A stretch of DNA of 64,000 bases, from assembly GCA_015057365.1 (NCBI GenBank), contig SVEN01000003.1:1-64000 (forward strand), read 5' to 3'. Positions within the stretch are counted from its first letter, which is position 1. Every line of letters begins with the position of its first letter. This document shows, one piece after another, positions 1 through 8,973 of this stretch. The notes beneath the pieces are model-generated. The model had not been told where the DNA came from. It was given only the letters and a program-made list of their open reading frames with translations, and did no database searches. Both the position numbers and the translations under genes were made by a program. The DNA comes from Lachnospiraceae bacterium. Lineage in GTDB: Bacteria > Bacillota > Clostridia > Lachnospirales > Lachnospiraceae.

Positions 1-110
1 TCGCGCTTCCCCGCACCTCGCGACTCAGTCGCTCGGTCGCGGGCGCGTTCGCATATCCGCCGCCTTGTGCAATCTTACGCTTGCTCCGTCGGCTCCATGC
101 TCACTTTGCC
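1..110 (-). repeat. Dispersed structured intergenic repeat, copy 1 (truncated by window edge)
   Basis: Shares ggtcgcgggcgcgttcgcat (35-54) and catgctcactttg (96-108) with the copy at about 39.15-39.25 kb, with 41 versus 42 nt between the two blocks. Confidence 0.6.
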
Positions 111-112
111 AA

Positions 113-335
113 CTCGAAAAAAAACGTCCCATAGCATAAGCCATGGGACGGAATAAACTCCGCGTTGCCACCCACGTTGCCGGTCTCCCGGCCTCTCGTG
201 TACGCTGTACGGGGCGTCCCCCGGGCTTTCACCCAGACTCCGAAGGTGGAAGGAATCCTTTGCCTGCCCGCTCGCACCATCCGCGGACTCTCTGAAAAGC
301 ATCGCAATTCTTAGTCTTCATCAACGTCATTGCGT
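113..335 (-). promoter_or_regulatory. T-box leader; regulated gene lies left of the window
   Basis: Minus strand contains AGAGAG...GGGTGGCAACGCGGAG (T-box sequence) followed by terminator hairpin CGTCCCATGGCTTATGCTATGGGACGTTTTTTTT. Confidence 0.85.
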
Positions 336-419
336 TTATTATAGCGCAAAGCCATAAAAAAAGCAACATCTTTGTCCAAATAATTTCCTTTTTTTTACTT
401 CCGAAAGCAGAAAAATCCC

Positions 420-1340
420 TTATTCTTCCGCAGTATTCCCGGAAGTATCTTCCGGATTATTCATCTCTGCAGGACGCACATAGCGCTCCTCAAATACCTT
501 GGACTGTTCCACCTGTGCCAGCAGTTCCTTCGGAAAATATACCGGAACCGGACCGAACGGATTTACTACAATTCCTGCATGCCCTCTGTTTACTTCTACC
601 AGCAAATGCGGAAGCTGCATAGTGGCAAAACGCTTCGGCTGTCCTTCCTTAAACGCATCTTTCCAGCCTAAGGTAGCTACTTCATCCGTAAAAACAGGGA
701 AAACCGCCTGAGAATTATCCCCCGGCTTCTTTAAAGAGCGGAATCCCACAAACGTTTCTTCTCCGAATGCCATAGTACCATCCTCCTGCGGTACCGGCGG
801 ACGCTCCATATAAAGCGGAATCACAAACTTTGCATAACAAAGCTCGTACAAAAGCTCATCCATATAATCCGCGTTCTGATACAAGCGACTATACTCCATC
901 ATCAAACCGAACATACGAGGATTCTCAATGACACGCTGAGCCATCTCCCCCTCTGCCGGCTTCACGCTGCTGAGAACAGCAAATCTGGATACCTCGTTAA
1001 TATCCTCAATATCCAATCCCAGACCTACCTGACAATCCTTTGCGGTTTCAACTACTTCACGCGGTCCCAATTCGATACCGATTACCTGTACCTCCTTAAC
1101 CGGCTTTCCCGGCTGGTACAAATACATGGTATCCTCCTCTCTGACTCTTCCGTGCAGGTTACCGATTACCATAACTCCTTGTATACGGGCGGACTCAAAT
1201 ACTTCCTCTACCAAAAAAGAACAGCGTTTTTCTCTTCCTTCCTTCTTCCCGGCTGCTTTTTTTTCGGCAGACTTCATTTCATTTTTCTGTGCCAGTTCCG
1301 CTTCCTTACTTCTGCGAAATAACTCCTTTACACTAATCAT
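420..1340 (-). CDS. SseB family protein
   Basis: Sequence such as AVFPVFTDEVATLGW...LVEVNRGHAGIVVNPFGPVPVYFP resembles SseB domains. Confidence 0.7.
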   Translation of the reverse strand: MISVKELFRRSKEAELAQKNEMKSAEKKAAGKKEGREKRCSFLVEEVFESARIQGVMVIGNLHGRVREEDTMYLYQPGKPVKEVQVIGIELGPREVVETAKDCQVGLGLDIEDINEVSRFAVLSSVKPAEGEMAQRVIENPRMFGLMMEYSRLYQNADYMDELLYELCYAKFVIPLYMERPPVPQEDGTMAFGEETFVGFRSLKKPGDNSQAVFPVFTDEVATLGWKDAFKEGQPKRFATMQLPHLLVEVNRGHAGIVVNPFGPVPVYFPKELLAQVEQSKVFEERYVRPAEMNNPEDTSGNTAEE

Positions 1341-2034
1341 CCGTTTTCTCCTCTCGTAACAAATCTTTTATCACTTCTCCCGCTATCATAAGCCCGGCCA
1401 CCGACGGCACAAAAGAGATACTCCCCGGTACCGTTCCCGCCTCATGCTTTATGGGCTCTTCTTTCGAATACAATACTTTCAACTTGGTGATTCCGCGTTT
1501 TTTTAACTCCCGGCGCATTACCTTAGCCAAAGGACAAACCGATGTCTTTCCGATGTCTGCAATCTCAAACCGCGACGGGTCCAGCTTATTTCCCGTCCCC
1601 ATGCAACTGAGAATCGGTACTCCTGCCTCTTGCGCCCGTTTCACAAGTTCCAACTTCGCCGTTACGGTATCCACCGCATCCACCACATAATCATACTTTG
1701 CAAAATCAAAGGTATCCGCTGTATCCGGCAAAAAAAAGCAATCCCTGCACTCCAATTTAATCTCCGGATTTATCGACCGCAGGCGTTCTGCCATTACTTC
1801 GGTTTTTGAACGTCCCACCGTATCATAAGTAGCAATAATCTGGCGGTTAATATTACTGACACTGACCGTGTCCTTATCTACCAGCGTAAGCGTTCCGATC
1901 CCGGCTCTGCCTAATGCCTCCGCCACATAACCGCCGACGCCGCCGACACCGAATAATGCAACATGCTTACTCCCAAGCCGTGTCACACCGTCCTCGCCGA
2001 TTAAATAGGCAGTCCGCTCCATGGATTCCTTCAT
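1333..2034 (-). CDS. tcdA: tRNA threonylcarbamoyladenosine dehydratase (ThiF/E1-like)
   Basis: GVGGVGGYVAEALGRAGIGTLTLVDKDTVSVSNINRQ nucleotide-binding motif, typical length. Confidence 0.85.
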   Translation of the reverse strand: MKESMERTAYLIGEDGVTRLGSKHVALFGVGGVGGYVAEALGRAGIGTLTLVDKDTVSVSNINRQIIATYDTVGRSKTEVMAERLRSINPEIKLECRDCFFLPDTADTFDFAKYDYVVDAVDTVTAKLELVKRAQEAGVPILSCMGTGNKLDPSRFEIADIGKTSVCPLAKVMRRELKKRGITKLKVLYSKEEPIKHEAGTVPGSISFVPSVAGLMIAGEVIKDLLREEKTDD

Positions 2035-2089
2035 ATCGATTCTCCCGTTTCTGACTATTGTTCTTAAAAATCACTTTCTTTAAGAAAAA

Positions 2090-2140
2090 ACAGGGGCTGT
2101 CGCGCCTGCGTATCCTGCGTCAGCCCCTGCTTCTTATTTT
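2090..2140 (-). terminator. Intrinsic terminator after nrdD
   Basis: GCAGGGGCTGACGC...GCGACAGCCCCTGTTTTTT on minus strand. Confidence 0.75.
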
Positions 2141-2187
2141 ACACGTTTTTCGGCATTTTTGCAAGCCTTCCGCTACACTTCAAGAAA

Positions 2188-4587
2188 TTAGCGTAAGCTC
2201 TGCGCATATCCCTTAATGTCGGATGCATTTACATACTTCTTTACTTCACCGTTATTTACTACCACAAGAGTCGGTGCCTGCATAATTCCGTACGTATCTA
2301 CCATTGCCAGATTTTCCTCCGCATCCACGGTCTCATAGGAAACATCCTTTAAGAACTCCTTGGCAAGCTTACAATTCGGACAGGTCTTTGTGGTGAAGAG
2401 ATAAATACCGTCACCCTTCTTTTCCTGTGCGGAAATTTCTTCCATCTGCGTATGCATTTCACTATCCAGTGTAATACGGTTCGTTGCCTTATTTAACGGA
2501 TCCGCCATGGTTCTGGACTGTGCCAAATCATACAACTTACGGTTCTTGTACTCCTGAGCCTTACCCTCGTTCCAGTTCTGTACCGGACGATAGTAACCGG
2601 TAATTCTGGAGTATACCTCCGCCTTTGCACCGCAGTGCGGACAAGTCCACTGCTCCCCGGCAAGATAGCCGTGGGTCTTACAAATGGAATAGGTAGGGGA
2701 TAAGGAATAGTACGGCAGCTTGTAATTCTTTGCAATGGTACGAACCAGCTTTGCCGCAGCCTCCCAATCCGGAAGCTTCTCACCTAAGAACGCATGGAAT
2801 ACGGTACCGGAGGTATACAGCGTCTGCAACTCATCCTGGATATCCAATGCATCGAACAAATCTGCGGTATAGTCTACCGGCAGGTGAGAACTGTTGGTAT
2901 AGTACGGAGTATCTCCCGCATTGCCTGCGGTAATGATATCCGGATACTTCTTCTTGTCATGCTTAGCCAGACGATAACTGGTGGACTCTGCCGGTGTTGC
3001 CTCTAAGTTGTACAAATCACCGTATTCTACCTGATAATCACTGAGACGATCACGCATATGATTGAGTACACGCTTTGTAAATTCCTGACATTCTTCGTTC
3101 GTCATATCCTTGCCAATCCACTTTGCATTAAGGCCGGCCTCGTTCATACCGAGAAGACCGATTGTGGAGAAGTGATTGTCGAACGTACCGAGGTAACGCT
3201 TTGTATACGGATACAAGCCCTCGTTCAAAAGTTTCGTAATAACACTTCTCTTAACCTTCAAGGAACGGGCGGAAATATCCATCATACGGTCAAGGCGGGT
3301 ATAGAACTCCTCCTCGCTGTTAGACAGGTATGCAATACGCGGCATATTAATCGTAACAACACCGATGGAACCGGTACTCTCGCCGGAGCCGAAGAAACCG
3401 CCGGTCTTCTTACGAAGCTCACGAAGGTCAAGACGGAGACGACAGCACATGGAACGAACATCGCTCGGCTCCATATCACTGTTAATATAGTTGGAGAAAT
3501 ACGGAGTACCGTACTTCGACGTCATCTCAAACAATAAGCGGTTGTTTTCCGTATCGGACCAGTCAAAATCACTGGTAATGGAATAGGTCGGAATCGGATA
3601 CTGGAAACCACGGCCGTTGGCATCACCTTCAACCATAATTTCGATGAAGGCCTTGTTCACCATATCCATTTCCTTCTTACAATCACCGTAGGTGAAATCC
3701 TGCTCCTCGCCGCCGACAATACACGGAAGATTTGCAAGGTCTGCCGGAACCGTCCAGTCTAAGGTAATATTAGAGAACGGTGCCTGGGTACCCCAGCGGC
3801 TCGGTGTATTTACACCGTAAATGAAGGAAGAAATACACTGCTTTACTTCTCTATAGGAAAGGTCATCAATCTTTACAAACGGTGCAAGATAGGTATCAAA
3901 GGAAGAAAATGCCTGAGCACCTGCCCATTCATTCTGCATGATACCGAGGAAGTTCACCATCTGGTTACAAAGCGTGGAAAGATGCTTTGCCGGGGAAGAG
4001 GTAATCTTACCCGGAATACCACCCAGGCCCTCCTGAATCAGCTGCTTTAAGGACCAGCCCGCACAATAACCGGTAAGCATGGAAAGGTCATGAATATGAA
4101 TATCCGCCTGACGATGGGCATTTGCAACCTCTTCGTCATAAATCTCGGACAACCAGTAGTTTGCGGTAATGGCACCGGAGTTGTGAAGAATCAAACCGCC
4201 TACGGAATAGGTCACGGTGGAATTCTCCTTTACACGCCAGTCTTCTTCCTTTACATAGCTGTTTACGATATCTTTATAGTCCAGAATAGTGGACTTCATG
4301 TTACGAATCTTCTCACGATTCTTACGATACAAGATGTAGGCTTTCGCCACATCCGTATAGCCGGTATGCTCCAATACATGCTCTACGCTATCCTGAATAT
4401 CCTCCACGGACACCGTATTATCCTTCACCTTCTCCTGGAAATCGGAAGTAACACGCAATGCAAGCAAGTTAATAATTTCATCGGTATAGGACTTGTTGGT
4501 TGCAAGGAATGCCTTCGTAATCGCATCACTAATCTTGGAAAGATTAAATTCTGCGATCTCTCCGTCTCGTTTTACTACATTAATCAT
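2188..4587 (-). CDS. nrdD: Anaerobic (class III) ribonucleoside-triphosphate reductase with C-terminal glutaredoxin/thioredoxin-like domain
   Basis: N-terminal ATP-cone, CKTHGYL...CPHCG zinc site, RITGYY glycyl-radical site, then GIYLFTTKTCPNCKLAKEFL redoxin-like extension. Confidence 0.93.
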   Translation of the reverse strand: MINVVKRDGEIAEFNLSKISDAITKAFLATNKSYTDEIINLLALRVTSDFQEKVKDNTVSVEDIQDSVEHVLEHTGYTDVAKAYILYRKNREKIRNMKSTILDYKDIVNSYVKEEDWRVKENSTVTYSVGGLILHNSGAITANYWLSEIYDEEVANAHRQADIHIHDLSMLTGYCAGWSLKQLIQEGLGGIPGKITSSPAKHLSTLCNQMVNFLGIMQNEWAGAQAFSSFDTYLAPFVKIDDLSYREVKQCISSFIYGVNTPSRWGTQAPFSNITLDWTVPADLANLPCIVGGEEQDFTYGDCKKEMDMVNKAFIEIMVEGDANGRGFQYPIPTYSITSDFDWSDTENNRLLFEMTSKYGTPYFSNYINSDMEPSDVRSMCCRLRLDLRELRKKTGGFFGSGESTGSIGVVTINMPRIAYLSNSEEEFYTRLDRMMDISARSLKVKRSVITKLLNEGLYPYTKRYLGTFDNHFSTIGLLGMNEAGLNAKWIGKDMTNEECQEFTKRVLNHMRDRLSDYQVEYGDLYNLEATPAESTSYRLAKHDKKKYPDIITAGNAGDTPYYTNSSHLPVDYTADLFDALDIQDELQTLYTSGTVFHAFLGEKLPDWEAAAKLVRTIAKNYKLPYYSLSPTYSICKTHGYLAGEQWTCPHCGAKAEVYSRITGYYRPVQNWNEGKAQEYKNRKLYDLAQSRTMADPLNKATNRITLDSEMHTQMEEISAQEKKGDGIYLFTTKTCPNCKLAKEFLKDVSYETVDAEENLAMVDTYGIMQAPTLVVVNNGEVKKYVNASDIKGYAQSLR

Positions 4588-4692
4588 GCTTATATCTCCC
4601 TTCGTAACATTATGTTATCTTTTGTACTTCTACAAAATATTATCTCCGTACACTCATAATATTACCATTATCTCTTGTGGTAGTCAAGAGGA

Positions 4693-4743
4693 AAACCACC
4701 ATATCTAGAAATTTTTTTAAAATCTTTTTCTAGATATAGTGGT
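4693..4743 (-). promoter_or_regulatory. Putative paired NrdR boxes
   Basis: CCATATCTAG (4699-4708) and CTAGATATAG (4730-4739) resemble the NrdR core CwATATaTwG; centres 31 bp apart, about three helical turns, directly upstream of nrdD. Confidence 0.7.
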
Positions 4744-4831
4744 TTGTTTTCAAAAGATAGTACTAAAGTCCTATTTACTTTTCAAAGTGAAATGACGCCT
4801 GTTTTTCCTTCGTTTCATTCCCTGTCAAAGC

Positions 4832-6115
4832 TTACTCGTTCCCAAACAACTGACCGTATAAATCCTTCGGTACATACGCCTTGACTGCGGTTCCTTCCGC
4901 CACATATTCCTCCGATAAAAGCTCTCCGTACTTGCGAATCAGTGCCAGCTTGTTTCCGTCGGCATAGGAAATGACCTTCTCAACATATACCTTGCTTTCC
5001 CGAAGCAAATCTGCAATAATCTCCTTCAGTTCCGTCAGGCCCTGTCCGTGCTTTGCACTGATTTTTACCACACGGTCTGCCTTTAAATCCCGACAAGTCT
5101 CAGGCTCTCTCACCAGGTCCTGCTTATTAAACGCAGTTATTACCGGCTTGTCTTTTACTCCGAGATTCCGTAACGTTTCATATACGATATGCATCTGACC
5201 GTCCATATCCGGATTAGAGGCATCCACAACATGTAGTATCATATCTGCATACTTTGCCTCCTCCAGGGTAGAGCGGAATGCATCAATCAAATGATGCGGA
5301 AGTTTACGAATAAATCCTACCGTATCGGTTAACAACACCTGTTCCTTACTTTCCAGCTTTAAAATACGTGTAGTGGTATCGAGAGTAGCAAACAGCTTAT
5401 TTTCTTCCAATACTCCCGCATCCGTCAGAATATTTAACAGCGTAGACTTTCCCGCATTGGTATAACCGACAATAGCAATGACCGGCGTACGATTCCTTTC
5501 CCGCATAGCACGGGCCACTTCACGGTTCTTCTTTACCTGTTCAAGTTCTCTGTTTAACTGGGCAATCCGGGCTTTAATGAGACGACGGTCCACTTCCAGC
5601 TTCTTCTCACCCGGACCTCTGGTACCGATACCACCGGAGGCACCTGCCGCACCGCCGCCGATACGGGACATGGCACTGTAGCTACCGATCAGTCTGGTGG
5701 CACGATACTTTAACTGCGCCAGCTCTACCTGAAGCTTACCTTCTCCCGTACGGGCATGCTGGGCAAAGATATCCAGAATCACCATGGTACGATCCATAAC
5801 CTTACACTGAAGTGCATCCTCCAGATTCTTCATCTGGGCCGGTGAAAGTTCATCATCGCAAACAATACCGTCCGCATTATGCAAAGCCAGCATCATTCCG
5901 ATTTCTTCGATTTTTCCCTTTCCAACATAAGTTCCGGGGTGCACCGCCTCACGGTTCTGTATGATCACATCCACCGTCTCGGCACCTGCGGTCTTTACAA
6001 GCTCCTCCAGTTCCTTTAAAGAAACCTCCGTATCATCTCCGTCGGATACACAGACCCCGACTAAAATCACCCGTTCCTTTTCTTCTTTATTCTCTATCAT
6101 AACTACCTCATGCAT
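4832..6115 (-). CDS. hflX: GTPase HflX
   Basis: GxGE, IGTRGPGEKKLEVDRR and IVGYTNAGKSTLLN G1 motifs. Confidence 0.95.
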   Translation of the reverse strand: MHEVVMIENKEEKERVILVGVCVSDGDDTEVSLKELEELVKTAGAETVDVIIQNREAVHPGTYVGKGKIEEIGMMLALHNADGIVCDDELSPAQMKNLEDALQCKVMDRTMVILDIFAQHARTGEGKLQVELAQLKYRATRLIGSYSAMSRIGGGAAGASGGIGTRGPGEKKLEVDRRLIKARIAQLNRELEQVKKNREVARAMRERNRTPVIAIVGYTNAGKSTLLNILTDAGVLEENKLFATLDTTTRILKLESKEQVLLTDTVGFIRKLPHHLIDAFRSTLEEAKYADMILHVVDASNPDMDGQMHIVYETLRNLGVKDKPVITAFNKQDLVREPETCRDLKADRVVKISAKHGQGLTELKEIIADLLRESKVYVEKVISYADGNKLALIRKYGELLSEEYVAEGTAVKAYVPKDLYGQLFGNE

Positions 6116-7283
6116 CTTCCCGTACCCTGGTGGCCAAGAAATCCAACTCTCTGCGAATTCTTGTATCCTCCGGATACAGACTCCTATACTCTAACGCTTT
6201 TTCATATGCGGTATTATACTCTCCCATTTTTTCAAGAATTACAACTTCATTAAAGAAAAGCTGTTTCCCGTGAAGCGGGTCCGGCAATTTCTGCCCTGCC
6301 CGTACCGCCTCCAAGGCGTCCGCATATTGTGTCTGCTTCATCAGACAAATTCCCATCTGATTGTAGGCTGCCGCATCCTTTGCACCGCTACCTGCGATAT
6401 ACTGCTTATAGTGATATACCGCTTCTCCGTATGCGGAGCGGGAATGGTAAATCTCTCCGATATAATAATGAGCGTCATCATACCCGTTCTCTGCAACTTC
6501 CGTCAGACTGACAAGGGCAGATTCATACGCTCCGCTGAAATACTGTGCCTTTGCAATATAATAAGAATCCTCGGCTGACGGATTCTCAATCGTTGTAATA
6601 ACGCTAAGAAGCTCTGCCTGCTCCGATGCCTTGCCCAGCTTTTCCAGTACATTATACTTTCCGAAATACAGGTCAAAATCCTCCGGCGTAAGTTTGATTG
6701 CCTCATCGTAATCCGCAAGGCTCTTTTCATAATCCCCCAGTACATAACTCATATAGGCTCTGGCACGGTACCCTGCCGCATAATCCTTCTGTTCCGCAAG
6801 CAATGTATCGTACATGGCAATGGCTGCGGCATAATCGCCTTCGCACTCTAGGGCATCCGCCAGATACATACGGACATCGGCACTCAGCTCCGGAAGCAAT
6901 TCCTCCCCCAGTGCCTTTTCAAAATAGGACTTTGCCTCTGCATACCGGCCTTCCTCATAATAAGTAATGCCGATGGCACGCCATGCCCGCTTGTTATTCT
7001 TTCTGGTCAGTTCAAGGTTCTGCTCCACAACAGCAGCCTCGAACGCCGTTCTGGCTTCCTCGTACCGGCCCAGTGCCGCATACGCATAGCCCTGTTCAAG
7101 ATAATACTCTGCCTTATTCGGGTTTTCATCCAAAGCTTTGGAAAAATACAGAAGGGCAGTCTCATAATCCGCCTCTTTGGCAGCTACAAGACCGCTCTCG
7201 TAATATTCCTCCGCTTTCCCACAGCCGCAAAGAGACAACATCGTAATCCCCAGTGCCACAGCTGCAAAAAAACGTTTCCGCAT
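6108..7283 (-). CDS. Tetratricopeptide-repeat lipoprotein
   Basis: Lipobox LSLCGC, many TPR units (YYLEQGYAYAALGRYEEA). Confidence 0.85.
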   Translation of the reverse strand: MRKRFFAAVALGITMLSLCGCGKAEEYYESGLVAAKEADYETALLYFSKALDENPNKAEYYLEQGYAYAALGRYEEARTAFEAAVVEQNLELTRKNNKRAWRAIGITYYEEGRYAEAKSYFEKALGEELLPELSADVRMYLADALECEGDYAAAIAMYDTLLAEQKDYAAGYRARAYMSYVLGDYEKSLADYDEAIKLTPEDFDLYFGKYNVLEKLGKASEQAELLSVITTIENPSAEDSYYIAKAQYFSGAYESALVSLTEVAENGYDDAHYYIGEIYHSRSAYGEAVYHYKQYIAGSGAKDAAAYNQMGICLMKQTQYADALEAVRAGQKLPDPLHGKQLFFNEVVILEKMGEYNTAYEKALEYRSLYPEDTRIRRELDFLATRVREDA

Positions 7284-7300
7284 CCGTCACATCCTCCTGT

Positions 7301-8251
7301 TTACGGCCAAGTCTCTTTTCTCGGCTTATTCACGGTAATAATCTTATTAGACTGTAAATTCGTGGTCAGTACAAAACGCATTTCATCTCTGTACTCCGGC
7401 TTTGCAAAATAATACGCATAGGTGTCGATTAAAAGGAACAAATTTGCGGTTCTTCCTTCCAACTTAAACTGGTTGAATCCCATCGGTACATACTTGTTCC
7501 AGATATCATCCGGTGAAATATGAGTTTCATAGTTTTTAAATACATACACCGAAGTATTTTCGCCATACTCACAATACCAACTCGGAATCGTAAGCTGCTT
7601 ATTAGCCGGAAGCTCACGATTTTTTAAAGCGATTGCTTCCTGCTGCGCCATAAACTTATAATGATCTCCTCTGCGCGGACAGTTCGGTACACAGCAGCAA
7701 TTTGCCAGAAGCTCACACTTTTCCTTCTTATTAATCTTTTCCAGAATGTCAAACTTATTATTCATATTGTAATCCAGTACCACAATATGATAATCTTTTT
7801 CCAATTCCGCATTGATTGCATCGATGTCCTTTATTTCTTTACAGGTAGAACTGGTAATCTTGTAATTCGGGTAACATTCGCGAATATACTCCTCCAAGAG
7901 CGGAGAAACCACGATAACCTCATTCATCCCGTTGTTTGCCTCAAGCAGACAGAAGTTACAATACGGATCCGCCAAATCTTCCTCGGTAATCAAAGGATTC
8001 GTATAAGTAAAACGAATCGGAATCCCTTCTGCATTCACTGCCTTAATCACCTGACGGATATAATCCACATTACACTGGTCTCCGCCGCAATACCGTCCGC
8101 CGTTCCACTTAGACGTCGGGAACTCGCCGAAAAAAGACGCAATCTCCAAACCCTCACGGAAATACTCCGGATAGGTCTGCATCATTTTTACCAATAACAT
8201 ATTAAGCGGGAAATTCGCACGAAGTCCCGGAAGATGAAACTTTACACTCAT
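7301..8251 (-). CDS. Uncharacterised Cys-rich protein, possible U32-peptidase-like TIM-barrel/Fe-S family (paralog A)
   Basis: DPYCNFC, ITSSTCKEI, NCCCVPNCPRRGDHY; paralog of 30937-31887 with the same 316 aa length. Confidence 0.5.
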   Translation of the reverse strand: MSVKFHLPGLRANFPLNMLLVKMMQTYPEYFREGLEIASFFGEFPTSKWNGGRYCGGDQCNVDYIRQVIKAVNAEGIPIRFTYTNPLITEEDLADPYCNFCLLEANNGMNEVIVVSPLLEEYIRECYPNYKITSSTCKEIKDIDAINAELEKDYHIVVLDYNMNNKFDILEKINKKEKCELLANCCCVPNCPRRGDHYKFMAQQEAIALKNRELPANKQLTIPSWYCEYGENTSVYVFKNYETHISPDDIWNKYVPMGFNQFKLEGRTANLFLLIDTYAYYFAKPEYRDEMRFVLTTNLQSNKIITVNKPRKETWP

Positions 8252-8374
8252 ACCTTAATCTCCTTTATCCTTATGGTTTGGGAACCTCTGCGGACACAGC
8301 TGTTCCACGGTTCCGATTCTTTCAACACCCACGACTTATCATACCACACTCTCGCAAAAAGTGCAAGAAAACTC

Positions 8375-8932
8375 CTACACGGTCTCTTCATTTAACTGCC
8401 CCACGGATAACGGTTCCGTCGGACTTTTCGCATACTCTGCAATCGGTAACTCGTACCATGTGACCCCGAGCCATTTTCCCAGCTTATATCCCACATTTTT
8501 AAATTCACCGAGGTTCCGGAAGCCGTACGCTTCATGAAAGGCTTCACTCTCCGGGTTCGGCGTGGAAACACCGGCATATACGGTATAATAGCCTTGCTTT
8601 TGTAACAACCGGATTACCTCATCATACAACTCCGACGCAATGTGCTTCCGATGATATTTCTCATTTATATACACCGACAAATCCGCCGACCACCGGTAAG
8701 CCGCCCGTTCTCCGTGTTTTGATGCATAAGCATATCCTGCAATTACTCCGTCAACCTCACATACAAGCCACGGAAACTGCACCATAATCGTTTCCATTCG
8801 TTCCCGGAACGCCGCAAGGGGCGGCACCTCGATTTCAAAGGTCACTACCGTATCGGTAATATACGTTTCATAAATCCCGAGAATTGCGGCCGCATCCTCT
8901 AAGGTTGCCCTTCGGATGATTCTTTTTTCCAT
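8375..8932 (-). CDS. GNAT family N-acetyltransferase (phosphinothricin acetyltransferase-like)
   Basis: IRRATLEDAAAILGIYETYITDTVVTFEIEVP...YINEKYHRKHIASELYDEVIRLL. Confidence 0.85.
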   Translation of the reverse strand: MEKRIIRRATLEDAAAILGIYETYITDTVVTFEIEVPPLAAFRERMETIMVQFPWLVCEVDGVIAGYAYASKHGERAAYRWSADLSVYINEKYHRKHIASELYDEVIRLLQKQGYYTVYAGVSTPNPESEAFHEAYGFRNLGEFKNVGYKLGKWLGVTWYELPIAEYAKSPTEPLSVGQLNEETV

Positions 8933-8973
8933 TATTTTCCTCCTTTTCCCGGCTTCATCTCACAACACCCGTT

